From positions 1 through 41,664 of the forward strand of contig NZ_VORR01000038.1 of NCBI RefSeq assembly GCF_007997085.1: a DNA stretch of 41,664 nt, written 5' to 3'. Positions 1 through 7,887 of the stretch are shown one piece after another. The position numbers and the translations under genes are program-made. This stretch comes from Polaribacter sp. IC066. Its GTDB lineage: Bacteria > Bacteroidota > Bacteroidia > Flavobacteriales > Flavobacteriaceae. The stretch's first letter is position 1, and each line of letters opens with the position of its first letter. Under the pieces are notes generated by a model. That model saw only the letters and a list, made by a program, of their open reading frames with translations, was not told the DNA's origin and did not search any database.

Positions 1-120
1 AAAACTGAAAATGGTGCACAGATATATGCAGTTATTAGATCAGTAACAGATACCTGTATTAAGAATGGTCAAAATATTTTCGCTGCTTTTAAAACTATTG
101 CTGTTTTAAAGGCTGAATAG
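1..120 (+). CDS. Transposase, C-terminal fragment (possibly IS66-like)
   Basis: This open frame enters from the window edge and ends at a TAG, giving 39 residues, including ENGAQIYAVIRSVTDTC and a final KTIAVLKAE. The pattern (E-G-A-x-x-Y-x-x-I-R-S, then a short helix with C-x-K-N-G) resembles the extreme C-terminus of IS66-group transposases, where it follows the DDE core. The catalytic region is outside the window, so neither the family nor intactness can be confirmed. It is the only plus-strand gene seen. The 67 bases between its stop and the end of the next gene hold no recognisable gene; a terminal repeat of the element could lie there but was not identified. Confidence 0.5.
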   Translation, partial: KTENGAQIYAVIRSVTDTCIKNGQNIFAAFKTIAVLKAE

Positions 121-187
121 TTACAAATATTTTTAATCGGACACCAATGTTTTTTTATAAATCAAATAAAGTTACAGCTTACATCTA

Positions 188-991
188 TTACTGAATCGAC
201 TCTATTTCTTTCAATAATTTTTTCGTTTCTGGTAAAGGAGAAATACCATATTCTTCTTCTAAAATTACCTCGCATTTCATGTAGGTTTTTATGGCTTGTG
301 GTCTGTTTCCTTTTACAATATAAGCTTGCATTTGTATTCTGTACGCATCTTCCCAAGTATTATCAATGGCCAATGCTTTCTGCGCCAAACGGATACTTTC
401 TAGGGGGTTTTCATCAATTAAAATTTCTGCCAATGTAATATAAGCGCCTAAAACCAAAAGTTGTGTTTTTTCTCGTTCCTCGGATGTCCAATCTTCGTAA
501 ACTCTATTCGGTAAATAAGCTCCTTTGTATAAGTTAATGGCAGTTTTATAAGCAGTTTTTGCCACGGAATTATCATGATTAAAAGCTTCATTACCAACAA
601 TTATATACCTTTCTAAAGCTTCTACATCAACCCAAACTTTCTCTAAATCAATTTGATAACTTACACCTTGTCTTAAAATATATTCAGGTTCTGTTCTAGA
701 AGGTCTATGAGGTTCTAAAGCTTTATGGATTCCGTGTAAGGCAACTTTAAAATCACGATCATTCCAGTCTTCCCATAAGCCATCCATAATTTTTTCTTTA
801 TGAAGTGCATTTCTCTGTCGGTTAGAAATAAAATATTGTAGTAGCTGAACTGTTTTATCTCTTCCCCATTCCTTGGCTTCAATTTTTTGTTGATTTCTCC
901 ACACGCAAAAGCTCCCTAACGTTTCAATGCGAATTGTTGCATTTTCTTGAAAGGTTTGTAATTCTTGCAATTGTTGATGGAGGTCTGACAT
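188..991 (-). CDS. BTAD/SARP-type transcriptional regulator
   Basis: This 267-residue protein looks like a DNA-binding regulator of the SARP/AfsR-like group. Roughly residues 20-100 form an OmpR-like winged helix (IRIETLGSFCVWRNQQKI, then WGRDKTVQLLQYFIS and a recognition-helix region ending near ALHGIHKALEP). The remainder is a TPR-like bacterial transcriptional activation domain with its typical ending, KTYMKCEVILEEEYGISPLP followed by ETKKLL. There is no ATPase or sensor domain, so any ligand would have to bind the helical repeat domain. An upstream ATG at 1018 would add nine residues but overlap the preceding gene by 23 bases; the ATG at 991 leaves a four-base gap and is preferred. It is the last gene of the lipid operon, so it probably controls that operon (inference). 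Confidence 0.8.
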   Translation of the reverse strand: MSDLHQQLQELQTFQENATIRIETLGSFCVWRNQQKIEAKEWGRDKTVQLLQYFISNRQRNALHKEKIMDGLWEDWNDRDFKVALHGIHKALEPHRPSRTEPEYILRQGVSYQIDLEKVWVDVEALERYIIVGNEAFNHDNSVAKTAYKTAINLYKGAYLPNRVYEDWTSEEREKTQLLVLGAYITLAEILIDENPLESIRLAQKALAIDNTWEDAYRIQMQAYIVKGNRPQAIKTYMKCEVILEEEYGISPLPETKKLLKEIESIQ

Positions 992-995
992 CGTG

Positions 996-1511
996 TTACG
1001 ATTTCTTTTGTATCGCATCCATTTTAGTAGAAAGGTTTTTTATTTCTGTCGATAAACTTTCTATTTGATTTTGAATCTTATTAAAGTCAGATCTTGAGGC
1101 ATTTCTCCATTCGTTCATTTGTACTTTTTCTGAAATCTCTTCGCCAAAAATATTTATTTTATCCTGAATTTCATCTTGAAAATGTGTGAACTGTTTTTTA
1201 GGATCTTTGAGGGTATCTCTCAATACTTTTGGTCCTACATTTTTAATCGTTTTCCACATAGAAAGGCTTTTATCAATAATACTCTCTTGTTTTTCTGATG
1301 TTTCGTATCTGGTTGCTTCTTCTGTTAATTCGGCTAATTTTTGCTGCATAAAAGTTAGCGCATCATTAAAATCTGAAAAGCGTTTTTCGTCTCCATCTTG
1401 CACATGAGAAATTTTACCACGCCATTGAATTTTAGATTCGCCATTCTCTTCAAAGATTTGTTGATGAAAACGAACCATAAAAGAGGCTGTTTGTTCTTGT
1501 GTTTTTGTCAT
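996..1511 (-). CDS. Conserved coiled-coil protein of unknown function in lipid operon
   Basis: I do not recognise a named family for this 171-residue protein. The first 65 residues look like a small globular domain (RFHQQIFEENGESKIQWRG, then a K-R-F-S-D-F-N-D segment). The last 100 residues are helical, charged and heptad-like, ending in a predicted coiled coil around SLSTEIKNLSTKMDAI. There is no signal peptide or membrane segment. Size, amphipathic helices and position among triacylglycerol genes recall phasin-like or lipid-droplet coat proteins, but that is inference. A longer frame starting at 1553 would overlap gpsA by 32 bases; the ATG at 1511 (MTKTQEQ) leaves a ten-base gap after gpsA and is chosen. 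Confidence 0.6.
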   Translation of the reverse strand: MTKTQEQTASFMVRFHQQIFEENGESKIQWRGKISHVQDGDEKRFSDFNDALTFMQQKLAELTEEATRYETSEKQESIIDKSLSMWKTIKNVGPKVLRDTLKDPKKQFTHFQDEIQDKINIFGEEISEKVQMNEWRNASRSDFNKIQNQIESLSTEIKNLSTKMDAIQKKS

Positions 1512-1521
1512 GATTTTAATT

Positions 1522-2523
1522 TTATCCGGGTTCTTTTTCAGAACCCACTTCATATCTTATTAAACCTTTAAATGCTGCGGTTACCGTATTTCCTTTATAT
1601 AAAACTTTATAGATTTCTTCAGATATTGGCATATCAACCTTGTAGTCTTTTGCTAACTCCATGACCACTTTTGCCGTTTTTACACCTTCTGCAACTTCAT
1701 CCATTTCTTCTATAATTTGTTCTAAACTTTTTCCGCGTCCTAATTGAAAACCAACATGATGGTTTCTACTTTTAGAGCTAGAGCAGGTGGCAACTAAATC
1801 TCCCATACCGGCTAAACCAGCAAAAGTGCTTTTTTTACCTCCCATCGCAATGCCCAATCTTGTTAGTTCTGCCAAACCTCTTGTTATAATGGCAGCTCGG
1901 GTGTTATCGCCAGCATCAGCGCCATCGCTCATGCCTGCTGCAATAGCAATAATATTTTTTAAAGCGCCTGCTAACTCACAGCCAATAACATCAGAATTTG
2001 TGTACACTCTAAACAAGCCAGAGCTAAATACCGATTGTAATTCTGTTGCAATTGTCTTATCAACCATTGCAATTACAGCGGCAGCAGCATTGCCAAAATG
2101 AATTTCTTTTGCCAAATTTGGGCCAGTTAAAACTCCTGCAGGATGCCCAGGCATTATTTCGTTAATAATTTCTGTCATTCGCATTTTGGTACTAATTTCT
2201 AGTCCTTTTGCTAAATTTATAATCGGAACCCAAGGTCTAATATGTGGTTTAGCCTCTTCTAAAACTTTTCTAAAAACTTGTGCCGGAACCCCCATAACAA
2301 TTACATCTGCTTCTTCTACTGTTTCTTTAATAGAATTAGATGCTCTTAAAGAATGTGTGAGTTTTGCGTTTGGTAAATATTTTTGGTTTGTATGTTTTTC
2401 GTTAATCTCTTTAACAGTTTCTGCATCTCTAGCCCAAATAATAGTAGCACTATTTTTTGCAGTTAAAGACGCTACTGTTGTTCCCCAAGAACCACCGCCT
2501 AATAAGCCAACTTTTAGTTTCAT
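1522..2523 (-). CDS. gpsA: Glycerol-3-phosphate dehydrogenase [NAD(P)+]
   Basis: This 333-residue cytosolic enzyme reduces dihydroxyacetone phosphate to sn-glycerol-3-phosphate, the backbone for glycerolipids. The Rossmann motif GGGSWGTT is at residues 9-16. Family signatures follow: NLAKGLE, LTGPNLAKEI, the catalytic-lysine segment ELAGALKNIIAIAAG, and the substrate-loop region GLAGMGDLVATCSS. Length is normal and no key residue is missing. It lies 13 bases after the acyltransferase fusion gene, which uses its product as first substrate, so the operon feeds its own pathway. Many flavobacterial genomes carry gpsA alone, so this pairing supports a dedicated glycerolipid role. Confidence 0.97.
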   Translation of the reverse strand: MKLKVGLLGGGSWGTTVASLTAKNSATIIWARDAETVKEINEKHTNQKYLPNAKLTHSLRASNSIKETVEEADVIVMGVPAQVFRKVLEEAKPHIRPWVPIINLAKGLEISTKMRMTEIINEIMPGHPAGVLTGPNLAKEIHFGNAAAAVIAMVDKTIATELQSVFSSGLFRVYTNSDVIGCELAGALKNIIAIAAGMSDGADAGDNTRAAIITRGLAELTRLGIAMGGKKSTFAGLAGMGDLVATCSSSKSRNHHVGFQLGRGKSLEQIIEEMDEVAEGVKTAKVVMELAKDYKVDMPISEEIYKVLYKGNTVTAAFKGLIRYEVGSEKEPG

Positions 2524-2536
2524 AAATTTAGTTTTA

Positions 2537-5500
2537 TTAATTATCTAATTCTTTCAAAAATAGGTTTCTTACTTCTTCTACATAGGTGTTTATATGTTTT
2601 GGTTTCCATTCAGAGGTGTCTACAGGGTCTAAAACAACCACTTCTATATGTGTTGGCTTAAAGATTTTACTGCCTTTTGGCATCGCCATATACGCGTTTT
2701 TTATTACGATTGGTACAATGGGTACACCTGCTTTCATAGCCAGATGAAATGCACCTTTTTTAAATTCGCCTAACTTTTTACTACCGCTCCTTGTTCCTTC
2801 TGGAGCAATGGCTACAGAAGTTCCGTTTTTAAGAATGTCAGCAGCATTATTCATAGATTCTAATGCTTTTTGTTTGTTAGATCTATCAATAAAAATTGCG
2901 CCCATCGCTTTAAAAATTGGCCCAAAAGGAGTTAATTCTAATTCCTTTTTTGCAATTCCAGTTACATCTTTTCTTAATAGTTTTAAAATGATAAAAAAGT
3001 CTGCGGATGATTGGTGATTAAAACAAAAAACGGCAGGTCTATGATCTACCAAATTATGCTTCCCTTTTACGGCAATATCTAATCCTGCCAATTTAGTTCC
3101 GAGATCTCCAATACTTGCAATTGTAGCATTGGCGCCTTCTTGTCGAGACATCGATAAGGAACCTTTTATCAATCCTTTTACTGCAGATGGATAAATACTT
3201 GCCGCAGCCAAACCTGTTCTTAATCCGTTTACCAAAGGTTTCTTTGTGTTTTCTTTAAAACGTAGAATTGGCCAATTGTTTTCGAAAGCTAATTGAGAAA
3301 GCTTTGTATCTGGATTTGTAGCAATTGGTTTTCCTACAATTTCTAACAGCGGATAATCGTCGATACTATCTGTGTAAAAGAAACTTTTAGAAAGGTCGAT
3401 ATTGTTTGTTTTTGCAAAGGTGCGGCCGGCTCTTGCTTTGCCTTCAGACCAGCACATTTCTGAAATAACACCCGTAAATTTTTCTTTTTTGACTTCCATT
3501 TCCGTGCAAAAAATATTTTTAATCCCCAATTCGTTTGCAATGGGAGTTACTTGATACCGTGTTGCTGCCGAAATAATAACCACTTGATGGCCTCTTTTTA
3601 AATGCGAAGCAATTAAGGTTCTAGATTCAGGATAAATGGTTGAAGCCAAATGTTCTTGATAAATTTCTTCTCCTAAATCGATAAATTGTTTTTCTTTAAT
3701 TCCTTTTACACCCAAACAAGAAATTTTAGTAAGGCTTTCAAAATCTCTATTACCAGCAGCATACGCAATAATAGCAATAAATTGAGAAAGCAATTCTTTA
3801 GGAGTCGATTTTCCGCTTAATAAACGGGATTTTACAAATTGCTTTGCAGAGAAATCATTGATAATCGTTCTGTCTAAATCGAAAAAAGCGGCAATATGAG
3901 GGCCTTCTTCATCTTTTTCTATTTCTTGAGAAATACTTTTTAGTTCCGAACCCGGAACAACTTCATTCTCATCCGTATTTTCAGTAGTAGATTTTTTTGC
4001 TTTAACCAATTCTAATTTCTGCAAAAAGCGTAAACGTTCGGTAAGATTGTCTAATAAATCCATCCAATTATCTAATTCTTTAAAATCGATTTTTTTATCA
4101 ACAGGCGTTAATTTACTGTTTTTGGCTAAACGCAACGCACTTACTAAAAACGGTTTAGAAACACTATCTAATCGGCTAATTCTATTTTGCCAATGCAATT
4201 CTTTACCTTTAAAAAGGCAGAGCTCTATAAAATTGCCATCAGAAAACTCATCTTCTAAATCCCAAGTATTTAAAGTGTGACAAACTACTTTGTTAGATTC
4301 TAGGTAGACCAATAAAAGCCCTTTAGAAACAAATAATTCTTGTTTTGCTAATAAGTTTTCAATATTTCCTTCGGGATCACTAACAATCTCTCTCCAGTTT
4401 TTATCAAATAAATGTAATTCTGCTTCAATTTCAGAACTAAAATGGGGTTTATTGGTATAGAAAAATTCAAACTTAAAAAGGTTTCTTAAGCGCATTATTT
4501 CTTCCCAAAAAGACAAAATCCTATTTGTTTTTTCATCTTTAATTTTTACCAAAGCCATTTCTATAAAAGCTCTGTGATATAAATGTGCAGACGCCATATT
4601 TGCGTAATACGTTGCTGATAAAAATTCTGTTGGTGCTAAACTATATTGGGTTTTATAACCTGCTTTATTTTTTTGAACAATGCTTGAACTTTTTAATAAG
4701 TTTAATGCTTTTTGTACAGAAGCACTAATGCTTTTTCCGCGTTCAATTAAAACATCTTTTTTACGTTGCTCAATATAATTCATCAATTTAATTACATCGG
4801 CTTCAATCTCTTTTTTAGTGAGTGCAAAGTTGTTTAATAACACGTTACAGACTAATGAAACTGTAGTTACTGGGGTTATCATATTTGCTTTGTGAATCAA
4901 TTCAAAAGCAAAACGGGGTAACGTGTTTTTATCAGAATAACTGTCTTCTTCAATATCCGGAATAATAGCATTTTGATGTTCGCCAACTTCAACAGGATCT
5001 CCAAACCTTAGGGCCGCTTTGCCATATTCATTGCCTAATTTTTTAAAATAGTTGACAAAAGCTTTGATGTCTTCAGATTTTTTTTCTCCTCCTTTTCCTT
5101 CTTCTGTCATTTGTTTTACATCCGGAATCAAATCATACACAATAGAAACGGGTACATATTTTATATTTCTAGTGCTTTCTTGCGCGCCCTCCATGATGTA
5201 TTTTAAAATACCCATTTGCGGATAAACAATCTTGCCAGTTCTAGAACGAGTTCCTTCGATATTCCATGTTAAATGATCGCCATTTTCTATCATACAAGAA
5301 ATATAATGTCTTAAAGCAGCTTTATAAATCTGATCGTCTTTAAAACTTCTTCGGATAAAAATTAAACCCGAGTTTTTTCCTAATTGTTTAAAACCAGGAA
5401 ATGCCAAATTAATACCACCAAAAGTATAGGGAATTGGCATTCCATAACGTGCTAATGTGGTTACCAAAACCACGGTATCTAAATAGGTTTTATGTGTTAA

Positions 5501-5779
5501 AATAAATGCAACCGAATTTTGGCGCATTAATTTCATCAACTTTTTTATTTCTTGCGGATCAATGTCTATTTTGCTGTTGTACGCTTTAGACATCATAAAT
5601 TGGAATCCTTTTACAGACAACATATTCGCAATAGGGTTTTGTTGCGAGTATAATTCTGAAATACATGCTGCGCCTTTTTTTTGAACTTCAGCAAGATCCA
5701 TTTCTTGCTCTTTGGCAATTGCTGCTAATGTTTCTTGAAATTTAGGACTATCGATAACGTTCTGTAAATTATGTTCCAT
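2537..5779 (-). CDS. Trifunctional fusion: GPAT (PlsB-like) + HAD phosphatase + LPAAT (PlsC)
   Basis: This 1080-residue protein joins three enzyme modules. Residues about 60-300 are a PlsB/GPAT-like acyltransferase, with catalytic H96-xxxx-D101 (HKTYLD), FIRR at 141-144 and EGTRSR at 175-180. Residues about 300-600 are helical and match the C-terminal part of large PlsB/GPAT proteins. Residues about 628-840 are a HAD phosphatase of the SerB-like type: DLDRT at 634-638, the motif II serine near 737 (VVIISAAT), a lysine near 781 and DSIDD at 804-808. Residues about 880-1080 are a PlsC domain with NHQSSAD (H922, D927) and EGTRSG at 994-999. HAD-PlsC fusions are known from actinobacteria; adding a GPAT module gives one polypeptide able, in principle, to turn glycerol-3-phosphate into phosphatidate. 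Whether the HAD module dephosphorylates phosphatidate or lysophosphatidate is inference. There is no clear transmembrane helix. Confidence 0.9.
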   Translation of the reverse strand: MEHNLQNVIDSPKFQETLAAIAKEQEMDLAEVQKKGAACISELYSQQNPIANMLSVKGFQFMMSKAYNSKIDIDPQEIKKLMKLMRQNSVAFILTHKTYLDTVVLVTTLARYGMPIPYTFGGINLAFPGFKQLGKNSGLIFIRRSFKDDQIYKAALRHYISCMIENGDHLTWNIEGTRSRTGKIVYPQMGILKYIMEGAQESTRNIKYVPVSIVYDLIPDVKQMTEEGKGGEKKSEDIKAFVNYFKKLGNEYGKAALRFGDPVEVGEHQNAIIPDIEEDSYSDKNTLPRFAFELIHKANMITPVTTVSLVCNVLLNNFALTKKEIEADVIKLMNYIEQRKKDVLIERGKSISASVQKALNLLKSSSIVQKNKAGYKTQYSLAPTEFLSATYYANMASAHLYHRAFIEMALVKIKDEKTNRILSFWEEIMRLRNLFKFEFFYTNKPHFSSEIEAELHLFDKNWREIVSDPEGNIENLLAKQELFVSKGLLLVYLESNKVVCHTLNTWDLEDEFSDGNFIELCLFKGKELHWQNRISRLDSVSKPFLVSALRLAKNSKLTPVDKKIDFKELDNWMDLLDNLTERLRFLQKLELVKAKKSTTENTDENEVVPGSELKSISQEIEKDEEGPHIAAFFDLDRTIINDFSAKQFVKSRLLSGKSTPKELLSQFIAIIAYAAGNRDFESLTKISCLGVKGIKEKQFIDLGEEIYQEHLASTIYPESRTLIASHLKRGHQVVIISAATRYQVTPIANELGIKNIFCTEMEVKKEKFTGVISEMCWSEGKARAGRTFAKTNNIDLSKSFFYTDSIDDYPLLEIVGKPIATNPDTKLSQLAFENNWPILRFKENTKKPLVNGLRTGLAAASIYPSAVKGLIKGSLSMSRQEGANATIASIGDLGTKLAGLDIAVKGKHNLVDHRPAVFCFNHQSSADFFIILKLLRKDVTGIAKKELELTPFGPIFKAMGAIFIDRSNKQKALESMNNAADILKNGTSVAIAPEGTRSGSKKLGEFKKGAFHLAMKAGVPIVPIVIKNAYMAMPKGSKIFKPTHIEVVVLDPVDTSEWKPKHINTYVEEVRNLFLKELDN

Positions 5780-5781
5780 AT

Positions 5782-6942
5782 TTAATTAAAAAAAAGGTTT
5801 GTAAATTTTGAGGCTCCTTTTTGTTCCCAAAATTTAGGGAAAAATAAGGTTTCAAATTTCTCAATAATTGTTTTGCTTTTTACCGTTTCTATATTGGCGT
5901 TTAATGCATTGGCCACGGTTAAAAGCACCGTTGCGTTTGCGCCCATTCCGCAATGACTCCCAAAAACTTCTACATTTTTAATATCATTTCTATAGGTTTC
6001 TGCTTCCATGCAATTTTTCCACGGAATTAAACCATCTGTTTTTGTGTAAATACAAGTAATAGGAAGGTTAGGGATTTCTTCTAATTCATTAATAAATTTA
6101 AGATTTCTTTCCTTTATTTTGGTACCTCTTAAAAATTCTAGTGTTTTTATAATCGGAGTTTTCATGTTTTTTACACCCCAAACAGGAGAACCGATAGTGA
6201 TGAGTTGTTCTACTTTTTCTGGGTATCTATTGGCAATTATTTTAGCGAAAATTCCACCACCACTCCAGCCAACAAGGCTTACTTTTTCTTGATGCTTTTC
6301 ATAGATTTCATCTAGCTTTTCAATTAATTTCGGTAATGATTTTGAGTTGATCATATTTACGCCCAACTCCCACTTATAGGTTTTAAAACCCGAAGATCTT
6401 AAATATTTTCTAACAAAGGTTGTCGAGGCATCGTTGCCTAAATAAGGGGGCATTAGCAAAACAGGTTTGCTTTTTTTACTTTTATGTTTCGGGATAAAAG
6501 GATACAACCAAAACATAGAAGTCCATTCTACCACAGAACGGGTTTCTAACAGCACATTAAATAATGGGGGCGGCGGTATGTTTGTGTTAATTCTATTAAT
6601 TTCTGCTTTAAACTTATTGATAAGGTTTGCGATTGTATCTTTTTCAATATCTATAAAAACTTCGTTTTTATAGATACTTTCTAGCAATAAAACCAAGGTA
6701 ATATAATCTCTATCAGGACCAAAATCTTCGCAAATAGAAATACATTGTGCACTCAGAATATTTAGATTTTCTTTTTCTAATTTCACTTTTTTAATGATTT
6801 TAGAAAGCTGTTTCGCATACGGATGCCTATCAAAACTATTGATAATAATTGCTTTTGCCTGCTTTAATGTTGCACCTTGAGAAACGGCAATGGCAACCGC
6901 AAATTTGGTGAATGCTGTATATACTATTTTGTTACTTTCCAT
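5782..6942 (-). CDS. Alpha/beta hydrolase with N-terminal helical domain (lipase-like)
   Basis: This 386-residue protein has an N-terminal helical region of about 120 residues without recognised function, a proline-rich hinge (IPPPPLF), and then an alpha/beta-hydrolase fold. The nucleophile elbow is GWSGGG with Ser227. A likely catalytic acid lies in YTKTDGLIPW and the histidine in FGSHCGMG. There is no signal peptide, so it should act in the cytoplasm. It starts two bases before the acyltransferase fusion gene and ends the two-hydrolase block behind the WS/DGAT gene. Substrate is unknown; an ester bond in stored acylglycerols or wax esters is the natural guess from context. An acyltransferase role, as in some alpha/beta-fold enzymes, cannot be excluded. 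Confidence 0.75.
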   Translation of the reverse strand: MESNKIVYTAFTKFAVAIAVSQGATLKQAKAIIINSFDRHPYAKQLSKIIKKVKLEKENLNILSAQCISICEDFGPDRDYITLVLLLESIYKNEVFIDIEKDTIANLINKFKAEINRINTNIPPPPLFNVLLETRSVVEWTSMFWLYPFIPKHKSKKSKPVLLMPPYLGNDASTTFVRKYLRSSGFKTYKWELGVNMINSKSLPKLIEKLDEIYEKHQEKVSLVGWSGGGIFAKIIANRYPEKVEQLITIGSPVWGVKNMKTPIIKTLEFLRGTKIKERNLKFINELEEIPNLPITCIYTKTDGLIPWKNCMEAETYRNDIKNVEVFGSHCGMGANATVLLTVANALNANIETVKSKTIIEKFETLFFPKFWEQKGASKFTNLFFN

Positions 6943-6945
6943 ACA

Positions 6946-7887
6946 TTAATTTTTGGCTTTGAATCTTGCATTAAGCCAGATTAAGAGATCTTGCTCAACC
7001 TCATTTTTATGAACTTCATTTAGCATTTCATGTCTGCCACCTTTGTATAATTTTAAGCTAAGATCTTTAATACCTGCTTTTTTATAGTTTGCTGCAACTT
7101 TTTTTACGCCTTTTCCCATTTCTCCAACAGGATCTTTATCTCCAGAAAAAATATAAATAGGAAGTGTTTTAGGCGTGTTTTGAAACATTGGGGATTTGTT
7201 TATTTTTTTGCTTCCTTTTAAAATATCTAAAAAAACACCTAAAGAAAAATCTTCTACTCTTAAAGGGTCTGCTTCAAAAACATCAACTTGATGTTCGTCA
7301 CTACTAATCCAATCTACTTTTGTTCTGTTTGGTTTAAATTTTTTATTAAACTGATTAAAAAAAAGGTTTTTTAAAATTTCGTTACTTCTGTGTTTTCCGT
7401 TTAGTTTGCTAAAAAATGTTGTGCTTATAAGACCAAATGTGCCCAAGCCTTTCATAAAACTTGCAGTTCCAGATAAAATTAAAGCTTCTACATCATCACC
7501 AAATAGCGTCACATATTCTCTGCTTAATAAAGAACCCATACTGTGTCCAAATAATATTATTTTTTTATGTGGATGTTCTTTTTTTATGATTTCTGATAGT
7601 TTTCTCATATCAAGAATCGCATCAGAAAAATAATCATCACCATCATAAAACCCTAAATGATCATGACTTTTTGCGGATAATCCGTGAATTCTATGGTCAT
7701 GCGCGTACACCTCGTATCCTTTTTTTTGAAGCAGTTTTGCGATCGATTGATACCTGCCTGCATGTTCACCAACACCGTGAGAAATTTGAATAATTCCTTT
7801 TAAAGCTTTCTTTTTATTTGCGGGCCATTTATAATAAAAAATAGGCTCGCCATCAAAAGATTGATATGTATCTGTTTGAAAACTCAT
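6946..7887 (-). CDS. Monoacylglycerol lipase / lysophospholipase-like alpha/beta hydrolase
   Basis: This 313-residue serine hydrolase of the monoglyceride lipase/PldB group probably cleaves monoacylglycerols or lysophospholipids. Signatures are the oxyanion-hole segment ISHGVGEHAGRY, the nucleophile GHSMGS (Ser116), the acid in FSGDKDPVGEMG and the histidine in GGRHEMLNE. It has no signal peptide. Its ATG overlaps the stop codon of the WS/DGAT gene by one base (TAATG), so translation is probably coupled. In the operon it would complete lipid turnover by releasing the last acyl chain, or recycle acyl chains for remodelling; this is inference. Family assignment is firm, substrate is not. Confidence 0.88.
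   Translation of the reverse strand: MSFQTDTYQSFDGEPIFYYKWPANKKKALKGIIQISHGVGEHAGRYQSIAKLLQKKGYEVYAHDHRIHGLSAKSHDHLGFYDGDDYFSDAILDMRKLSEIIKKEHPHKKIILFGHSMGSLLSREYVTLFGDDVEALILSGTASFMKGLGTFGLISTTFFSKLNGKHRSNEILKNLFFNQFNKKFKPNRTKVDWISSDEHQVDVFEADPLRVEDFSLGVFLDILKGSKKINKSPMFQNTPKTLPIYIFSGDKDPVGEMGKGVKKVAANYKKAGIKDLSLKLYKGGRHEMLNEVHKNEVEQDLLIWLNARFKAKN

Noticed and set aside
992..1018. Upstream start for the BTAD regulator
   Set aside because: It would overlap the preceding gene by 23 bases and adds a basic nine-residue peptide with no domain support.
1787..2101. Plus-strand reading frames opposite gpsA and other minus-strand genes
   Set aside because: They are antisense to well-supported genes and their products have no recognisable domains.
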